From Phellopilus nigrolimitatus (taxonomy: Eukaryota > Basidiomycota > Agaricomycetes > Hymenochaetales > Hymenochaetaceae): 64,000 nt of DNA. Positions 1 to 12,032 of this stretch are shown here, piece by piece. How positions within the stretch are numbered: the stretch's first letter is position 1; each line of letters opens with the position of its first letter. Where the stretch lies: positions 124,001-188,000 of the forward strand of contig JAJOHG010000039.1 in assembly GCA_021029095.1 (NCBI GenBank), written 5' to 3'. A program made the translations under genes and the position numbers. The notes under the pieces are model-generated. The model was not told the DNA's origin. It worked only from the letters and a program-made list of their open reading frames with translations, and did no database searches.

Positions 1-419
1 ACCGAATTTTCTCTGTTTGGCTTCGAGCGTGACTTTCCACGTGTACTGTGACTTTACTGTGACTTTACGCGTTTTTGTCAAGCTGTAAGTGGTCCATCCG
101 TTCGAGCTACGAAAAGATTTTCATGGACGCCATGAAGGTAATATCATACATTCGGATAAGCAGGACCTACTATCACGGAACTTTAAAGGTTGCCCTGCCA
201 CTCAGTTAGGGTGATTCTATCAGTGATGTGAACAAAATAACCACATGTACAGATGATTGCTTGATTGATCCACATATTCGAACACGAAACCCCTTGTTTT
301 CGCAGCTTTCGTCTACGACGACTTGATAAACAGCTTCTGTCTGTATCCGCTCGATCTCTTGCATCTAACCCGGCAGGAAGCAAGTGTGTGTCGAAATCGT
401 TTTTTCGGTCACTGGCAGG
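1..419. other. Upstream region of the first tandem membrane-protein gene
   Basis: No gene is supported here. The stretch is the left end of a direct repeat: the segment near 100-160 (GTTCGAGCT.CGAAAA, then GACGCCAT.AA.GTAATATCA) recurs near 3498-3555, and the segment near 290-419 recurs near 3655-3789. It probably holds the promoter and 5' leader of the gene starting at 420. Confidence 0.5.
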
Positions 420-2992
420 ATGACCCGCACTCGTGAGCACCGTAAAACTAACTCCAGTAAATGCTGAAAAACTGATCAAAAGACGGTCCCTTTCTTCTAT
501 GTCAAAGCGGACAAGACGCTTACGCGGCGTCAGAGTGAATCATTGCAAGTCCTCATGAAAGCACTTACAGATTTTGTCCTTGAAGGTGTGTAGGACTCAC
601 AAGATACGAAATTCATGCTATGATTTGTGCCCAAGAAGAGCAACAAAACTTTCATCCATTTTACATAGCATGTTTCACTAACGTTGACATCTAGACAAGC
701 ACGAAGACGAGGACATCTCTGACTACGACGATCAAGAAGTTTCACCTAGGAAAACGCCTGAACGTGGAATAGATGAAGGCATCTTACAACATCACATGAA
801 AGCAGTAGATCCAAAGGGGTCGCGCATACAGGAAAGGCTGGTAAAGTTTGTACTTCCTCCAGTCAGCAATAAAAGGCGGGACTTATTTTTATTTGATAAA
901 AGCCACTGCAAAACATTAATTAACGAGGTGATTCATTTCAAAGGTCTACTTAGCTGGATGAATCTCACTCAAATATGCAGACAGTAAGGCTAGAGTATTC
1001 CCTACGCACCATAGGGTCTGGAGGATCAGGAATGTACGGTGCTTGGAAACTCAGGCAAAGCCTACGCGGTCTATTACTTGTGCTTGAAAATGTCGATTTG
1101 GATGATTTACTTCGTACCGGTTCTTCGGATTTATCCGAGCGTCAGTTCTCCATCCTTATGAAATATAAGTTATTAATCCGTGTTGTACAGGTTATGCGCT
1201 TGGATTGTATATTGACAGGCTTCCGGCTGTCCTTCATGAGCTGTCAAGAGCTTTCTTCGAACTCGAAACCTTCTTGCTCGATTTTATATCAGAATTTCAC
1301 AGCGTAAACTTAAATCATGCGCTTCGGACCCTTATGAGGATTTTATCAGTAAGGCAGGTGTATACATTAATCGAGGAATATCCTAAGCTTTCTCCCTAGA
1401 GCCAATGTCACGCTCTTCAAGCTTATAGAAACAGTTGAGTTTTGCCTTTTCCTTCCTTTCTTTTTTACTTTCTCGTTTTTGAGACAATGACTCAAACTGA
1501 TTATTTTATGCCAGAAACTTACATTTCTCCGAAAGAAGGCCAGCATATCAGAATCGCTTTGGATCAATTCTTCGCTGGGTTAAATGAGCACTTTGAGACG
1601 TGTACATCAGAACTATCTGATTTCCGAAGAAAGGGTGCATTGAATATCGTTCTCTGTGTATTGTCAACTTACCAGGCGTTGTGCAAGGTACACCTTTGAT
1701 TCGCTCTGTGCAGAAAAGTCAATCTGACAGGTATCTCTCGATGACGACAATCGCCACCTTCTTTTCCGCTGTCACATCCGCGACTCTCCAAATCTCATTC
1801 CAAGAGAGTTCTGATAATTCCGCTCTCACTATTGCAGTCAACACCTTTTTCTTTTCATCGTTAATTTTCAGCACTGCCTCTGCAGTGCAAAGCCTTCTTG
1901 CGATGGCTTGGCAGAGATCCTTCATGTGAGTCAGGCCTTTGAGACCATCGAGTGGCAGATTTCTCACAAACTGGCTGCGAAGACGGCTGCCAGAAAACCA
2001 ATGGGCGTCTTCGTGGCTCAGTAAAACTCCATTGATGTCCTTAATCGTTTCTGGAGCATTCTTTGCTATTGGTCTTTGCCTATTTGTGTTTTCTTCTCAA
2101 AAGGTATTTGTAGTCTTATGTATTGCTACTCTATAAAACGGCGACTGACCTATAATCGCGTGAAGAGTTTGGTGACATCAGTCTGCACAATCTTCTTTGC
2201 AGGGTTTCACGCTCTAGGGCTCGTCGCGATGTCTATCTACTTCATTTATGAGCAGTGGAAATTCCGACTACATGCAGGCGTCATTGGGAGGAAACTCACG
2301 CAGACTTCAGTGACGATGTCATTACTGGTCTGGGCCCACAATTCATGGCAGCTATACATTGTGGCTCCGGTGATGCGTCTTTATCGACATCCTGGTTTAC
2401 GGAGCCGTGAATATGGGACACATAAATCGGAGCGAGCCGTTGATGACCTTGAAATCAAGAATGGCAGCAGTGATCCTAAGCCTGTCTTCGAGTTAAAGTT
2501 AGACCCTCCGTCAAGGCCAAATTCGGTTATCTCAGTTTCCTCAGAAGTCGCTGACCTTGCAATGGACGATTCCTCAAATAATCGGAGTGTAGAAATTGAA
2601 TCTGTGGATGACCAAGACACTTCCGAGATGAAGGACACGATACTGGACAAAGGAATTGTTGATGAACCGATGGCATTCGGTGACATCTCTTATGACGGCC
2701 GTGCGACTGAGGACCATGTCCCCCTTCCGCCCTTTGGTGCCGATAGCTTGCTTGACCGAAATGTTGCGATGCCGACTCCAGAGAGGTATTTTTTTCGTGA
2801 AATAAAGGTGTGCTGATGACTGAATGCTCACATGGCCTTTCTTTTTGTTCATGCAGCGCCGATCATCTTACTGTCAGAAGAGCAACCTGGGAGCAAAACT
2901 TGCACCAAGACTCGATCTCATACCTGGAAATGCAGAATCACGCCAATCCTACACGGAGACGTGTTTATCCTCCTTTCGATCCACCAGCCTGA
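420..2992 (+). CDS. Multi-pass membrane protein of unknown function, tandem copy 1
   Basis: I do not recognise a named family. Exons were joined by splice sites and by alignment to the second copy. The ATG at 420 opens a short basic exon (MTRTREHRKTNS) with a GTAAAT donor. Next come an exon ending in LMKALTDFVLE, an acidic segment (DISDYDDQEVSPRKTPERG), and a glycine-rich exon with GSGGSGMYGAW. A helical stretch (FELETFLLDFISEFHSVN) precedes the membrane part: ATFFSAVTSATLQ, then TIAVNTFFFSSLIFSTAS, then MSLIVSGAFFAIGLCLFVF, then FFAGFHALGLVAMSIYFIY, about four hydrophobic segments. The tail of roughly 200 residues is acidic and serine-rich and ends in RRRVYPPFDPPA. Exon boundaries in the first kilobase are less certain than those near the 3' end. 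Every exon seen in copy 2 is present, and I saw no internal stop once introns are removed. Confidence 0.65.
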
Positions 2993-3169
2993 ACCGTATA
3001 AAACTTTTCGCTGTATATCTAACATCCCGTGTCCTGTGTGTTAAAACTTTTAGCCCGTACATATTCCGCTATGCGCAACCAGCCGTCGTATTTACGGAAC
3101 CAAGGAGCTACTGTAAGGCCGCTAGTTCTTCTGTCCAATCACGTTTATGCTATCTTGATGTATAGGTGC

Positions 3170-3789
3170 TGAAATGAGTGAAGAGGAAGTGGACGCTTAG
3201 GAATGAGGCAAACAGTAAGTCTGCACGCGCTCAATTATCTGGAGACATAAATCACGTGAAACGTGACTTGACGTCTATTACACCAAAGAGGAGTGTTTAG
3301 TCTCCACTTCATGAATTATCTAGTCATCCGTATTGAATTTTCATCTTCGTGGCGCTGGCGAAGACAACGAGAAAATTTCTTCGTAGTAAACGCGCGAGCG
3401 CGCATACATGCACAATAACACTTACGAGACCTATTCAAAGTCCGATCTTCTAAATACAACCAAACAGATATCACCACTTCGAGCTCACATAATTCGTCCG
3501 TTCGAGCTGCGAAAATGTTCTTAAGGACGCCATAAAAGTAATATCACATTCTATAAACACGGCCAACTCCCTGATCATTCAGGTAGATTTATTTTACTTA
3601 TTGTGCACAAAAATCATGCACGGCATGCATGTACGTACAAATCATTGTTTGCTAAAACGAAACCCGTGATTTTCACAGCTTTCGTCTTGATCAACAATCT
3701 ATAGTTCTATCCACTCTATTCTCTGCTTCTGACCCGGCTACAAGCAAGTGTCTGTCGAAAACTGTTTTATGAAGTCGATCACTGGCAAA
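3170..3789. other. Spacer between the tandem membrane-protein genes
   Basis: About 600 bp without a supported gene. From about 3390 onward it matches the DNA upstream of copy 1, so it marks the junction of the tandem duplication and should carry the promoter of copy 2. The part around 3180-3390 has no counterpart that I could see within the window. Confidence 0.5.
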
Positions 3790-6411
3790 ATGACTCGCAC
3801 TCGTGAATACCTTAAAACGAACTCCGGCAAGAATCGAGAAAGCTGATTTAAGTTATTTTATTTACATAATAGCAAACAAGACGCTGACGCGGCGTCAGAA
3901 CGAATCACTGCAAATCCTCATGAAAGCACTTACAGATTTTGTCCTTGAAGGTATGTAGAAGTCACGAGATACGAATACGAATCCATCCGTCCAAGATAAA
4001 AGCAGCAAGATTTTCAGAAGCTCTGGCTTCTATCTTTTAGCTTTGGCTTCTATCTTTTAGCTTGCTCCGTTTCATCCATTTTACGTAGCATGTATCACTA
4101 ACATTAACATATAGACAAGCACGAAGATGGGGACATCTCTGACCACGGCGACCAAGAGGCTTCACCCAGGAAAACGCCTGAACGTGGATTTGATGAAAGC
4201 ATATTACGGCATCACCTGCGAGCAACAAATTCAAAGGAGCCGCGCCTACACGAGAGGCTAACAAAGTTTGTGCTTCCACTAATTAGCAGTAAAATTTCAG
4301 AACTTATCTCTTTTTTGATAAAAAGCAAATGTAAAACATTGGTCGATGAGGTGATTCCTATCAAAAATCGACCTGGACCAATCTCAATCCAATGTATAGA
4401 CAGAGAGGTTGGAATACTCCTTACGTACCGTTGGCTCTGGAGGATCAGGGATGTACGGTGCTTGGTTGCTCAGACGAAGTTTATACGACCTAATGTTCAT
4501 ACTTGAAAATGTCGATCTGAACGATCCATATCACGCTTCTGATTTTGCCGAACGTTAGTCCTCTTCGTCTGTGGCATTCATTATAAATTTTGACCTCTGT
4601 TGTGCAGGTTATGCACTTGGATGGTCCATTGACAATCTTTCGATTGTCCTTTCCGATCTGGCAAGAGCTTTTTCTGAACTCGAGACGTTCTTCAAGCTCG
4701 ATTTTATGTCGGAGTTCCACAGCGTGAATTTGTCCGATGGGCTTCAGGCGCTTATCATATTGCTCTCAGTAAGGCATGTATTTATATCAGACGAAAAACA
4801 TCTTACCTTTTCTACCTAGGGGCAATACCGAACTCTTCATACCCATCGAGACAGTGAGTTCTGCCTCTCCCCTTTACCCTATTTCCTCTTCACTCGTTTT
4901 GCGACGATCACTTGAACTGAACATTCCCTCTCAGGAACATATATCTCACCAGAAGAAGGACAGCATATTCGGATGGATTTGGATAGATTCTTCGTCAAGT
5001 TGGATACCCACCTTGAAATATGTACATCGGGACTATTTGACTTCCGAAGAAATGGTACGTTAGACATTGTATTCCGAATATTATTGACTCATCAGGCATT
5101 TATGCAGGTACACCTTTGGTTCGGTCCTTGCAGGGAGGTCAATCTGACAGGTATCTCTCAATTACGACAATCGCTACATTCTTCTCCGCCGTCACGTCCG
5201 CGACTCTCCAAATATCGTTTCAAGAGGGTTCTGCCAATCCTACTCTCACCATTGCAGTCAACACTTTTTTCTTCTCATCGTTGATCTTCAGTACTGCCGC
5301 TGCTGTGCATAGTCTTCTTGCGATGACCTGGCAAAGATCTTTTATGTGAGTCAGGTCTTTGAAACTCGAGTGGCAGATTCCTCATTTTTGGTTGTGTAGA
5401 CGACTTCCAAAAAATCAATGGGCATCCTCGTGGCTCAGCAAAACCCCATTGATGTCCTTGATCATCTCAGGAGCATTCTTTGCTATCGGTCTGTGCTTGT
5501 TTGTATTTTCTTCTCAACAGGTAATGCAATCCTGTGTATTATTTCTCTACAATACAGCTGATCTGTAATCGCTGTGTAAAGAGCTTGGTGGCATCAGTTT
5601 TCACAGTCACTTTCGCAGGATTTCACGCTCTAGGGATCATCGCCATGTCCATCTGGTTCGTTTACGAGCAATGGGAATTTCGACGACATGCAGGCGTCAT
5701 TGGGCAAAAACTCACGCAGAATTCCGCGACGATGTCATTGCTGGCCTGGATCCACAAATTATGGCAGCTATACATTGTGGCTCCAGTGATGCGCCCTCGC
5801 GGACATCCTGGCTTGTGGGGCTGCAAGCATGGAGCGCCTAAATCGGAGCGAGTCATTGATGACCTTGAAATCAAGAGCAACAGCAGTGATTCTGAACCTG
5901 ACTTCAAAATAGAGATAAAATCTCCGTCAAGTCCAGGCTCGGTTGTTCTTCCTGCTTCCTCAGACATCGCTGACCTTGCCATGGACGACTCTTCAAGCAA
6001 TTGGAGCGTAAAAATAAACGAACCTGTGGATAACCGAAACACTCACGAAATAGAGGACACGATGCTGGACAAAGGAATTGTGGACGAACCGATAGCATTC
6101 GGTGACTTCTCCTATAATAGTCGTGCGACTGAGGGCCGTGTGCACCTTCTCTCTGGGACCGATGGGGTTCTTGACCGAAATGTTGCGATCCCGACTCCAG
6201 AGAGGTATTTCCTTCGTATAATAAAGGTGTGCTGATTACTAAATGTTCACATGACCTTTCTCTTTGTCCATGCAGCGCCGATCATCTTACTGTCAGAAGA
6301 GAAACCTGGGAGCAAAACTTGCACCAAGACTCGATTTCACACCCGGAAATGCACAATCGTGCAAATCCTACACGAAGACGCGTTTACCCTCCCTTCGATC
6401 CCCCAGCATGA
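3790..6411 (+). CDS. Multi-pass membrane protein of unknown function, tandem copy 2
   Basis: Paralogue of the gene at 420-2992, same strand and same exon order. The ATG at 3790 starts MTRTREYLKTNS. The first intron appears to use a GC donor (GCAAGAATCG) where copy 1 has GTAAAT, with acceptor ATAATAG before the exon encoding KTLTRRQNESLQ. Later exons give GSGGSGMYGAW, FSELETFFKLDFMSEF, ISPEEGQHIRMDLDRFF, and about four hydrophobic segments (ATFFSAVTSATLQ, TIAVNTFFFSSLIFSTAA, MSLIISGAFFAIGLCLFVF, TFAGFHALGIIAMSIWFVY). An acidic serine-rich tail ends in RRRVYPPFDPPA. Differences from copy 1 are mostly conservative, which argues that both copies have been under selection. Function is unknown; the four-helix core and long cytosol-like tail suggest a membrane-anchored protein, but that is inference. 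Confidence 0.67.
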
Positions 6412-6810
6412 GCGGTGTAAAACGCTTCGCGGTATATCTAACATCCGGTGTCTGCATGTCAAGACTTGTAGCCTGTACCTATCTATTCTGCTATGTATGA
6501 CCCGATATCCGAATTTACATATAATTCTAACCAGTACGCGAGTCATTGCGTTCCTTGACTTGTTTTTTGCGATAAACATCTAGCGAGACATCATGCATCA
6601 TACACCGTCAGGAGGAAAAAAATAGGAAAAAGGATGTAAGAAATTCGATAAATAACAGGTACAAGTCGGTGATTCCTACTCATGATCAAAGTCGTTATAA
6701 TCGTAACACATCTCGAGGTGCTTTCCCCCGTACAACAATGCAGTACATTATGTAATGTCTGGCAGGAGGGGCGGAACCAAGATTATCTGGCAAGCCGCCG
6801 CTGACGATAC
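6412..6810. other. Intergenic DNA between convergent genes
   Basis: About 400 bp that should contain the 3' ends of the second membrane-protein gene (+) and of calcineurin A (-). I see no further gene. A possible extra 3' exon of calcineurin may lie around 6740-6783 if a donor just before its stop is used. Confidence 0.4.
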
Positions 6811-9800
6811 TTACACCGTCCCGTGCCGTTTTAGCGCTGGTGGACGCGCCACATGGCCGCGTGTGTGCGCGATGCGCTCGGCGAGGTCGCGCAGCTCGAT
6901 TTCGTCCTCGTCCTCGCTGTCTGTCAGCGTCTTTCGGAACTTCGCTTCGATGTCACCGTCGTCCATGCTGCCCGACGGTGAGCGCGCACGCGTCGATGGC
7001 GCCTGCAGCGCGGGGAACGCGCGACTCGACTCGTCGTGGAACTGGAACTCAGGCATGCGCTCATTCGTCATATCGGAGCGTCGACTGGAGTTTTGGACAG
7101 CTTCGTTATTAGAACGCAAGTACTGGATTGAAAGAAAACTCACGCGTCATCGAAGTTGCGAATCGCGCGTCTCATCTGGTTGCCACGCACTCCCAATTCG
7201 TCGGCATCCCTTAGAGGTCCACGGGCTCGGATAGCAGCGAGTCCTGATGCCTCCATGGTAGCATTCAGCTCGGATGCCGTCTCTGCTTCTTCTCTGTAAA
7301 TAAATATATTTACTTCGTCAATAGCCATTGAAGTCTCGAGGATATTATTACAGACCTTAGTATCTGGAAAATCCTCCGCATCTTTCCTACCGCAAGGATC
7401 TTGTTCTTGATCGCTGCTCTACGCTGTGCAGCGGCTAGTTCTGACTCTCCCGTCTCTGCTATCATTGCTGTAGTCCTTGTTTCATCCTCGGAAGACGATT
7501 CCTCCAGTTCCTCGGCAGTACAACATGAAAGAATGGCAAGAAGCATCTGTACAACTAGAATTACCCACAAAATAGGAAACAAAAAGAAAAAAAAAGGTAG
7601 AAAAGAGTCAGTTCGATTATTTTCGGAGGGCTACAAGTCAACTTGAAGGTTTAACGCACTCTTATCTCCGACAAACGGCAGACTCCACGTAAATGCGTCC
7701 ATGAAGTTCGGCAACCAGTAGGGGTGGCCCGTCGCATTGAATTGCCGGATCGTTATGTTCTTATCCACGTACTTGAGCACCGCTCCGCGATTGTGGTAGA
7801 AATCACAGTAATTTGGTGCGGAGAAGATGGTGATCACCGACGGGAACTTCTTCGAGCGCGTCTTGCGGTACATTTGGTAGCTAAGTGGGTTCAGGATTAG
7901 AATCGCTCGGTAAGCAAGTTGAGCAAAATGCCAGAAATGAGGACGTACCCTTGCTGCTGCACCTCGTGCCCGCGAATAATGCCAAGCAAACTGTTGCGCT
8001 CAAGAAAGTTGCATGCTGCCTCGTAGCTAATTGATATTAGATCAACAAACCATACACAGAACGAAGACCACAACTTACGTATAGAAATACGAGCATCCCC
8101 TCGCCGGGTTTGGCACAAATGATTCGGGTACCACGCCGTTTGCCGCAGCTTCGGGCTCGCTTCCGAAATTCGGGGCGGGGTCCGCCCAAAGGAGGTCACA
8201 CAGAAGGCCGTGCGACGGCGGCTCAATAAAACGGCTGACCTGAGACAAGGCGAATGTTATTTTTACATTGTACGGGATAATTAATTCCGTGTACTCACTT
8301 TATTGATATCAGCGACGGAGATGAGCTCAGGGGAGATGCCTCCGTGCACACAGAGGAAGCGGTGGTCGAGGACGGCAGCGATAGGGAGCGCGCAGAATGA
8401 CTGGACACAAGCGTCATAGATTCCGGTGGTATATTTTCGAGAGCCTAGAAGTATTAAAGGAAAGTAATATAAAAAGTTGTGAGTTCCACAGGTCTGATAA
8501 TGTTATCACGTGCATAATCAAGAAGCGACTCAAAAGCGATGGAACGAAAGGAAGACAGGCCATATATTCAAAACATAGAATTGGCAGACGTACATTCACG
8601 GCGAAATGTAAAATATTCCGTTAGGTGTTTGCATTCATGATTTCCGCGTATGAGGTATATTCGGTCGGGAAAGCAGATTTTTAGGCTGTACAGGTAGAGG
8701 AGGCACTGCGAGAGAAATTAGCGAATACAGTCCCCAAGCATCACCGTCAACCAAGATTTATCCAGACCAGCTGATCATTCTCTTTAACGGAAAAAAACTT
8801 ACCTCGATTCCAAAACATCCGCGGTCGACATAGTCACCGAGGAACAAATAAGTGTTGTCTGCGACATCACCGCCAATTTCAAACACCTTTAAGAGATCGT
8901 ACTAGAATGAAGAACGAGCTCAGTTCAATTGCAAACAGGCTCCATTATAGGAACGATTACGAGGGCACGGGGCACGCACGTACTGGCCATGGATATCACC
9001 GCATACTGTTGATGAAATAAGTTTTGAATTTAATTAGAACTCCGAAACAAGTGAGAAATCCTTGCGTGCAGCCCCTTGCCAGAGAAACAATCCTCGCGGA
9101 AGAATAATGCAAAGAAAATGGGGACAGAAAAGGGTGATAAAGGATGAGCACGACAAGACGGTCGCCTCCTAAACAAGGATTCAAGACAGGGAAATCTCTT
9201 GAGAGTCTTCTAGTGCTCTGCGGCATTCTTTCATCTCATAATCACTTTATGACGTGTCTTTATCTCATGATATGAGAGGCAGCTCGAAGCTAGTGTGCAT
9301 AGACGCAGATGTGAACGCTTTAAACGCACATGAATGAAAAGTGCGTCGAACATATGAGAGGTGCGGAAGTCTCGGTGTGTGCCCATAACAGTTCAGCACA
9401 GAATCTACTGAAAGACGGCCTCGAGCTTGCTGAAAAGCCACGATGGCCCCAATCACGCTCTTCCGTTCCTTTCTTCTCAACACGCCCCTGCACGCCGATA
9501 ATTACACGACACCGACGTAAAGTACGCACCGGTTATAGGTCCCTGCACCTCAAGCAAATTCGGTTCGGTTGACAGGAGGTGTGTGGCTTCTTGTAGAAGA
9601 TACAGAGCTTGCTCATCTGTGAGGCGTCCCTCGCGCAGAAAATGATGCCTTAAAAACTCTGGATTGGGGTTTCTTTTTCCATAAGCACTGGTGACGAAGA
9701 ACTCTTCGTCTCTGGGCTTGTGCCAAGCCGGCTCTGGCACCTAACAACGTGTATGTAAACATCAGGAAAGCTGACATGGCAAAAAACCAATACACGCACG

Positions 9801-9937
9801 CTAGGCGCCTGCCTCTGTTGGCACGCGTCTCTAAACCCTGGATGCTCGATTTGAGTGAGCGTGCGCTGGAGAGCTGGCTTCTTGTCCTTTATTTGCGACA
9901 ACGCGCTTCGCAGATATGCTTGTTTGTCTTCAGCCAT
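6811..9937 (-). CDS. CNA1: Calcineurin A, catalytic subunit of Ca2+/calmodulin-dependent protein phosphatase 2B
   Basis: Serine/threonine phosphatase that, with calcineurin B and calmodulin, dephosphorylates Crz1/NFAT-type factors; in fungi it governs stress, wall integrity and ion responses. The start [10 protein letters not shown] lies at 9937; an in-frame ATG at 9973 would add 12 hydrophobic residues and is less likely. Exons in order give the N-terminal signature ([27 protein letters not shown]), the metal-binding motifs VCGDIHGQY near 9000, FLGDYVDRG near 8850 and [10 protein letters not shown] near 8650, then [18 protein letters not shown] near 8330 and GCSYFYT. The metal histidine is in [12 protein letters not shown], followed by [13 protein letters not shown] and [22 protein letters not shown] (7631-7873). 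The distal part keeps an autoinhibitory-type stretch ([16 protein letters not shown]) and a low-complexity tail ending KRHGTV. There are at least ten introns. A GTAAGT donor overlaps the end of the reading frame, so a longer C-terminal isoform is possible. Confidence 0.94.
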
Positions 9938-9973
9938 CACAGCAACAGAGACGACGGCGATGAACAAAAGCAA

Positions 9974-11906
9974 GTTGCGATTGGCGCCTAATGCTGTTCG
10001 ACGCGTTCTGAATCAACTGCACGCGGTGAGCGCTCACCTGCCTTTTCGGGCCTATCGCCTTCCAGAGCGAGCTCGCCGTCTCTTCGTCGGCGAACCTAAC
10101 ATCACCGTTTACCAAACCACCATCATCAAGTCTCTCTTCGAACGAATAACGATGCCGGGCAGCGTGTTCATCAATCCTGATGGAAGATCGCGAATAGTAC
10201 AAGAACGATCACGGCGTGGGCAGCATCTAATTTCAATTTGCTTCTTTCCACGTTCTTCCTGACTCCGAGTCGTTAAAGGAACTACTCGTCTTGGAAGTGC
10301 AGAATGTACCCGCGAATCTTCGTGTCTCGAAGTTGCCAGGCTCGGAAGAAATTTCTAAGAGCAGCTAAATGATCTAAGGGCGCCCGTCGTTGTCGCTAAC
10401 GAAGGAGAGATCTAAACTTGAGAGGAGACGAAGCGAACTGCTTCCTTGCTGTAAGTCCTGCACGATTCCTCACACTCTCAACTCTCAGCCGATGGTGGGT
10501 TTGGGTTTCTCACAAAGTATGAATGCGTCTATGTCGCGTTTGTAACGACTAAGTGGAAATCATAAAACGCAGTATTGACTTACGAACTATCAAATACTCG
10601 CTTGCCGAAGAACGCAATATTCTACCTTAGTCGGGCTTCCTTGCCCTGCGTACAGATTCTCGCGCAGTCACTCAACTCTCCAAATTTGTTCCCTGGAGTC
10701 CCATTCTTTCTTGCCGTTACCACCATGCGTCATTCGACCACCGCCACACACCGCCTCTCGTCGGCTTCAAGGAACCATGTCTACTCGGCTCTGATCTGAC
10801 AGCAACTGGTTGGCCGCTTTGATAATTTGGCTTCCATGAAAAAAGGCAAGCAAAATCTTCAAACGAAAGACCACGATTCGAGGATGCGCTATGCGTTCCG
10901 AGGCCTCGTGCATGGACGACGTTTCTCTTCGTTGTCATGACAGGACAAGTTAAGGACGGGACAAGTCAAACTGGAGTCCAGGGGGCTAGAATCTGAGACT
11001 CGAGGACCGTAGGCGAATACGAGGAGCTGTCCCATTTGACCGAGTTTCTCTTCTCTTCTTAGTTCTGCGCCTCAATGCTTCAAAGCTTAAAGTATGTATG
11101 TTTCGCGCCTTTTCCCCCGCTTGCCTCGGCCTTCCATACTGCAGCGCCCTGCAGCTCAACCCAGCAAATCTGGACTTGCAGGATTCCAAAGTTCCCCGTA
11201 CGCGTCGCACTATGCCGTTTACTGCGATTACATATGCTGACAGCATCGGCAACTCCTGTTGATCCATTGTTCGCATCCTCAGCATAAACCGTCAACGGGC
11301 TTTTACTTTCAAGAGCTCATGACAGGCAAGTGTACAACGTATACATGACATACGTCTTTATCGGAAACGAATGTCGGCCGATACTGGCGGGAAGAAGTCT
11401 TCCAAGGTATTTACCACGCCGATCGTCGTTTGGAAGCCTATAGTGAAGTGGCCGACTTTGGTTCTCTCGGGCAGTGTACGAGAGAAGCATGCTCGCTTTC
11501 AGATGAATGATGCCATAAACCAGAGCTATATGTGGTATCTCTGAAGGGATCCACTTGTTCTCTTGGCTTTATTCCGCCTGTCACTATTTTGCAGGGATAC
11601 AAGTCAAGCGACGTCAGGATGACCCGTATTACTATTAAAAGTACTTCAGCAAAAATAAATGAAGGCGCCAGAGATGCCCCACCGTCGCTTGCTGTTTCAG
11701 CCATCTATAGTTGGTGTTTTGCTGTGTCTAGCTTGCTTGCGCGCGTCTGCGCAAGATCTTTGATTGGGTGACACGCGAAAAAATGGAAATTTCTATGCTT
11801 ATTCTTGGACCTGTCTGGTGTCATGTCGAGATTTTCGTTCTCCCTCGCCCCCCAGTCGATTTCTGGGTAAACAAACAGACGACAATCATGAACACAAGGA
11901 AAGGGG
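9974..11906. other. Stretch with no defensible gene
   Basis: Nearly 2 kb upstream of calcineurin A. The part next to 9937 must include its promoter. Short open frames occur on both strands near 10.0-11.3 kb, but none has a convincing family signature, a coherent set of splice sites or a coding-like composition. One minus-strand frame at 11438-11704 is listed separately as a weak candidate. Confidence 0.4.
11438..11704 (-). CDS. Weak candidate small membrane protein
   Basis: An 88-residue frame beginning MAETASDGG with one hydrophobic segment (SFIFAEVLLIVIRVILTSL) and then a polar tail. The hydrophobic stretch looks protein-like, but I recognise no family, the tail has no clear features, and I could not connect it to other exons. 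It could be an exon of an unrecognised gene or chance. Confidence 0.2.
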   Translation of the reverse strand: MAETASDGGASLAPSFIFAEVLLIVIRVILTSLDLYPCKIVTGGIKPREQVDPFRDTTYSSGLWHHSSESEHASLVHCPREPKSATSL

Positions 11907-11914
11907 TATATAAG
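11907..11914 (+). promoter_or_regulatory. TATA box of the small secreted protein gene
   Basis: GGGGTATATAAGC lies 120-126 bp upstream of the ATG at 12033. A transcription start about 30 bp downstream (near 11940) would leave a leader of some 90 nt that is rich in C and T, as is usual for strongly expressed fungal genes. Confidence 0.6.
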
Positions 11915-12032
11915 CTCTCATGCCGCTACATGGGCTCTCATCGACTTCATCCCAGTCATCAGCTTCGCTTCCCAGTTTTCAAACGACCAGCTTCCCCTTC
12001 CCTCACATTCTTTTGAACCAACTTCATTCACA

